Source of the DNA: Patescibacteria group bacterium | GTDB lineage: Bacteria; Patescibacteriota; WWE3; 2-01-FULL-39-13 | DNA length: 5,537 nucleotides | Direction: 5' to 3' | NCBI GenBank assembly: GCA_030916925.1 | Contig: JAUPVU010000094.1 | Coordinates: forward strand, 1 to 5,537 | In this document: positions 4,999 to 5,537 of the stretch, in pieces | Position numbering within the stretch: position 1 is the stretch's first letter | Layout: each line of letters opens with the position of its first letter | The notes under the pieces: generated by a model | Databases searched by the model: none | What the model saw: the letters and a program-made list of their open reading frames with translations, nothing else | Told to the model about the DNA's origin: nothing | Program-made: the position numbers and the translations under genes

Positions 4999-5537
4999 AT
5001 GAATTTAAGGCCGTATTTAAAATACCTGATCGCTATTTTACTAGTTGTTATTATCGGGCTATTGATGTTTTTTGCCTATAAACAGGCGGTTAAGAAATTT
5101 GAAGTTGTAACCAATCCTGTCAACGGAAATCAAGCTCAAAATGGGAATGGTGACGCAAATGCAGTTTTTGTCGTTCCAACGGCTGATGAAGAAGCTCTAT
5201 TATCCAACTTAAAATTGCCAGAAGGTTTTAATATCAGCGTATTTGCTAAACAACTTGGTAAAGTTAGAGTCATGGCTTTTGATAGTAATGGGACTATGTA
5301 TGTTTCAATTACAGATCAAGGCAAAGTAATGGTCCTTCAAGATAAAAATAAAGATGGTAAGGCCGATTTAAATCTCGCGATTTTGAGTGGATTAAATCAG
5401 CCACACGGATTAACTGTATTTTGCCCTATTGATTTTCCAAGTTGCTATTTGTATGTTGCCGAAACTGATTCAGTAAGTAGGTGGGAACTTGATATAGATA
5501 ATTTTAAACTTGGACCTCGAGAAAAACTTTTTGATCT
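4999..5537 (+). CDS. Membrane-anchored PQQ-dependent sugar dehydrogenase-like beta-propeller, 3' partial
   Basis: The first 179 codons of a gene cut off by the window edge. Residues 1-7 carry basic charges (Arg4, Lys8 flanking), and residues 9-27 form a hydrophobic anchor. A Gly/Asn-rich linker follows at about 40-53. From residue 70 the sequence resembles the first blades of the glucose/sorbosone dehydrogenase family: L-K-L-P-E-G-F-N-I-S-V-F-A (71-83), a D-S-N-G-T-M-Y-V-S blade motif (95-103), L-N-Q-P-H-G-L-T-V (132-140) and L-Y-V-A-E-T-D (151-157). D-K-N-K-D-G-K-A-D (115-123) looks like a calcium-binding loop. Family members oxidise sugars or related substrates with PQQ outside the cytoplasm. 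The catalytic histidine and PQQ-binding residues expected in later blades lie beyond the window, so activity cannot be judged. Cys142 and Cys149 could form a disulfide. Other NHL/SMP-30-like propellers are an alternative. Confidence 0.75.
   Translation, partial: MNLRPYLKYLIAILLVVIIGLLMFFAYKQAVKKFEVVTNPVNGNQAQNGNGDANAVFVVPTADEEALLSNLKLPEGFNISVFAKQLGKVRVMAFDSNGTMYVSITDQGKVMVLQDKNKDGKADLNLAILSGLNQPHGLTVFCPIDFPSCYLYVAETDSVSRWELDIDNFKLGPREKLFD

Noticed and set aside
1..5537. Alternative genetic code (UGA as glycine), CRISPR array, insertion sequence or attachment site
   Set aside because: The complete genes reach normal family length with no in-frame TGA. No direct repeat array, transposase or tRNA-end duplication is visible.

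Overview
This window looks like chromosomal DNA from a low-GC, small-genome bacterium. The best guess is a member of the Candidate Phyla Radiation (Patescibacteria), but that is an inference. It rests on three things: tightly packed ribosomal genes with almost no Shine-Dalgarno sequences, rplQ running straight into rplM-rpsI with nothing between, and orphan envelope proteins beside the operon. Codon use looks standard. The eight complete protein genes stop with TAA (seven) or TAG (one), and none is interrupted by an in-frame TGA. This argues against the UGA-to-glycine recoding of Gracilibacteria/Absconditabacteria.

Positions 1-3344 (+ strand) are the distal part of the S10/spc/alpha ribosomal superoperon: the very end of an upstream gene (probably rpsM), then rpsK (S11), rpsD (S4), rpoA (RNA polymerase alpha), rplQ (L17), rplM (L13) and rpsI (S9). 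Neighbouring genes are 0-2 bases apart, except for a 47-base gap between rpsD and rpoA that holds a strong AT-rich hairpin. This block supplies small- and large-subunit ribosomal proteins plus the platform subunit of RNA polymerase.

Positions 3347-4222 (- strand) carry a C39-like papain-fold cysteine peptidase candidate with a twin-arginine-type signal peptide. It converges on rpsI, with only two bases between the stop codons. Divergent from it lies a complete tRNA-Pro(GGG) gene at 4254-4330. The 31 bases between them hold closely packed or overlapping -10 elements pointing both ways.

Positions 4377-4949 (+) encode a 190-residue protein of unknown function with an N-terminal membrane anchor. 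From 4999 to the window edge there is the start of a membrane-anchored beta-propeller protein resembling PQQ-dependent sugar (sorbosone/glucose-type) dehydrogenases; it is cut off by the window.

The most distinctive pattern is regulatory. Each of the three non-ribosomal protein genes has a -10-like hexamer ending exactly six bases before its ATG, which predicts leaderless mRNAs. All three products are predicted to be exported or membrane-anchored, so the right half looks like a set of individually transcribed cell-envelope genes beside a housekeeping operon. I see no mobile element, CRISPR array or clear multi-gene novel system.
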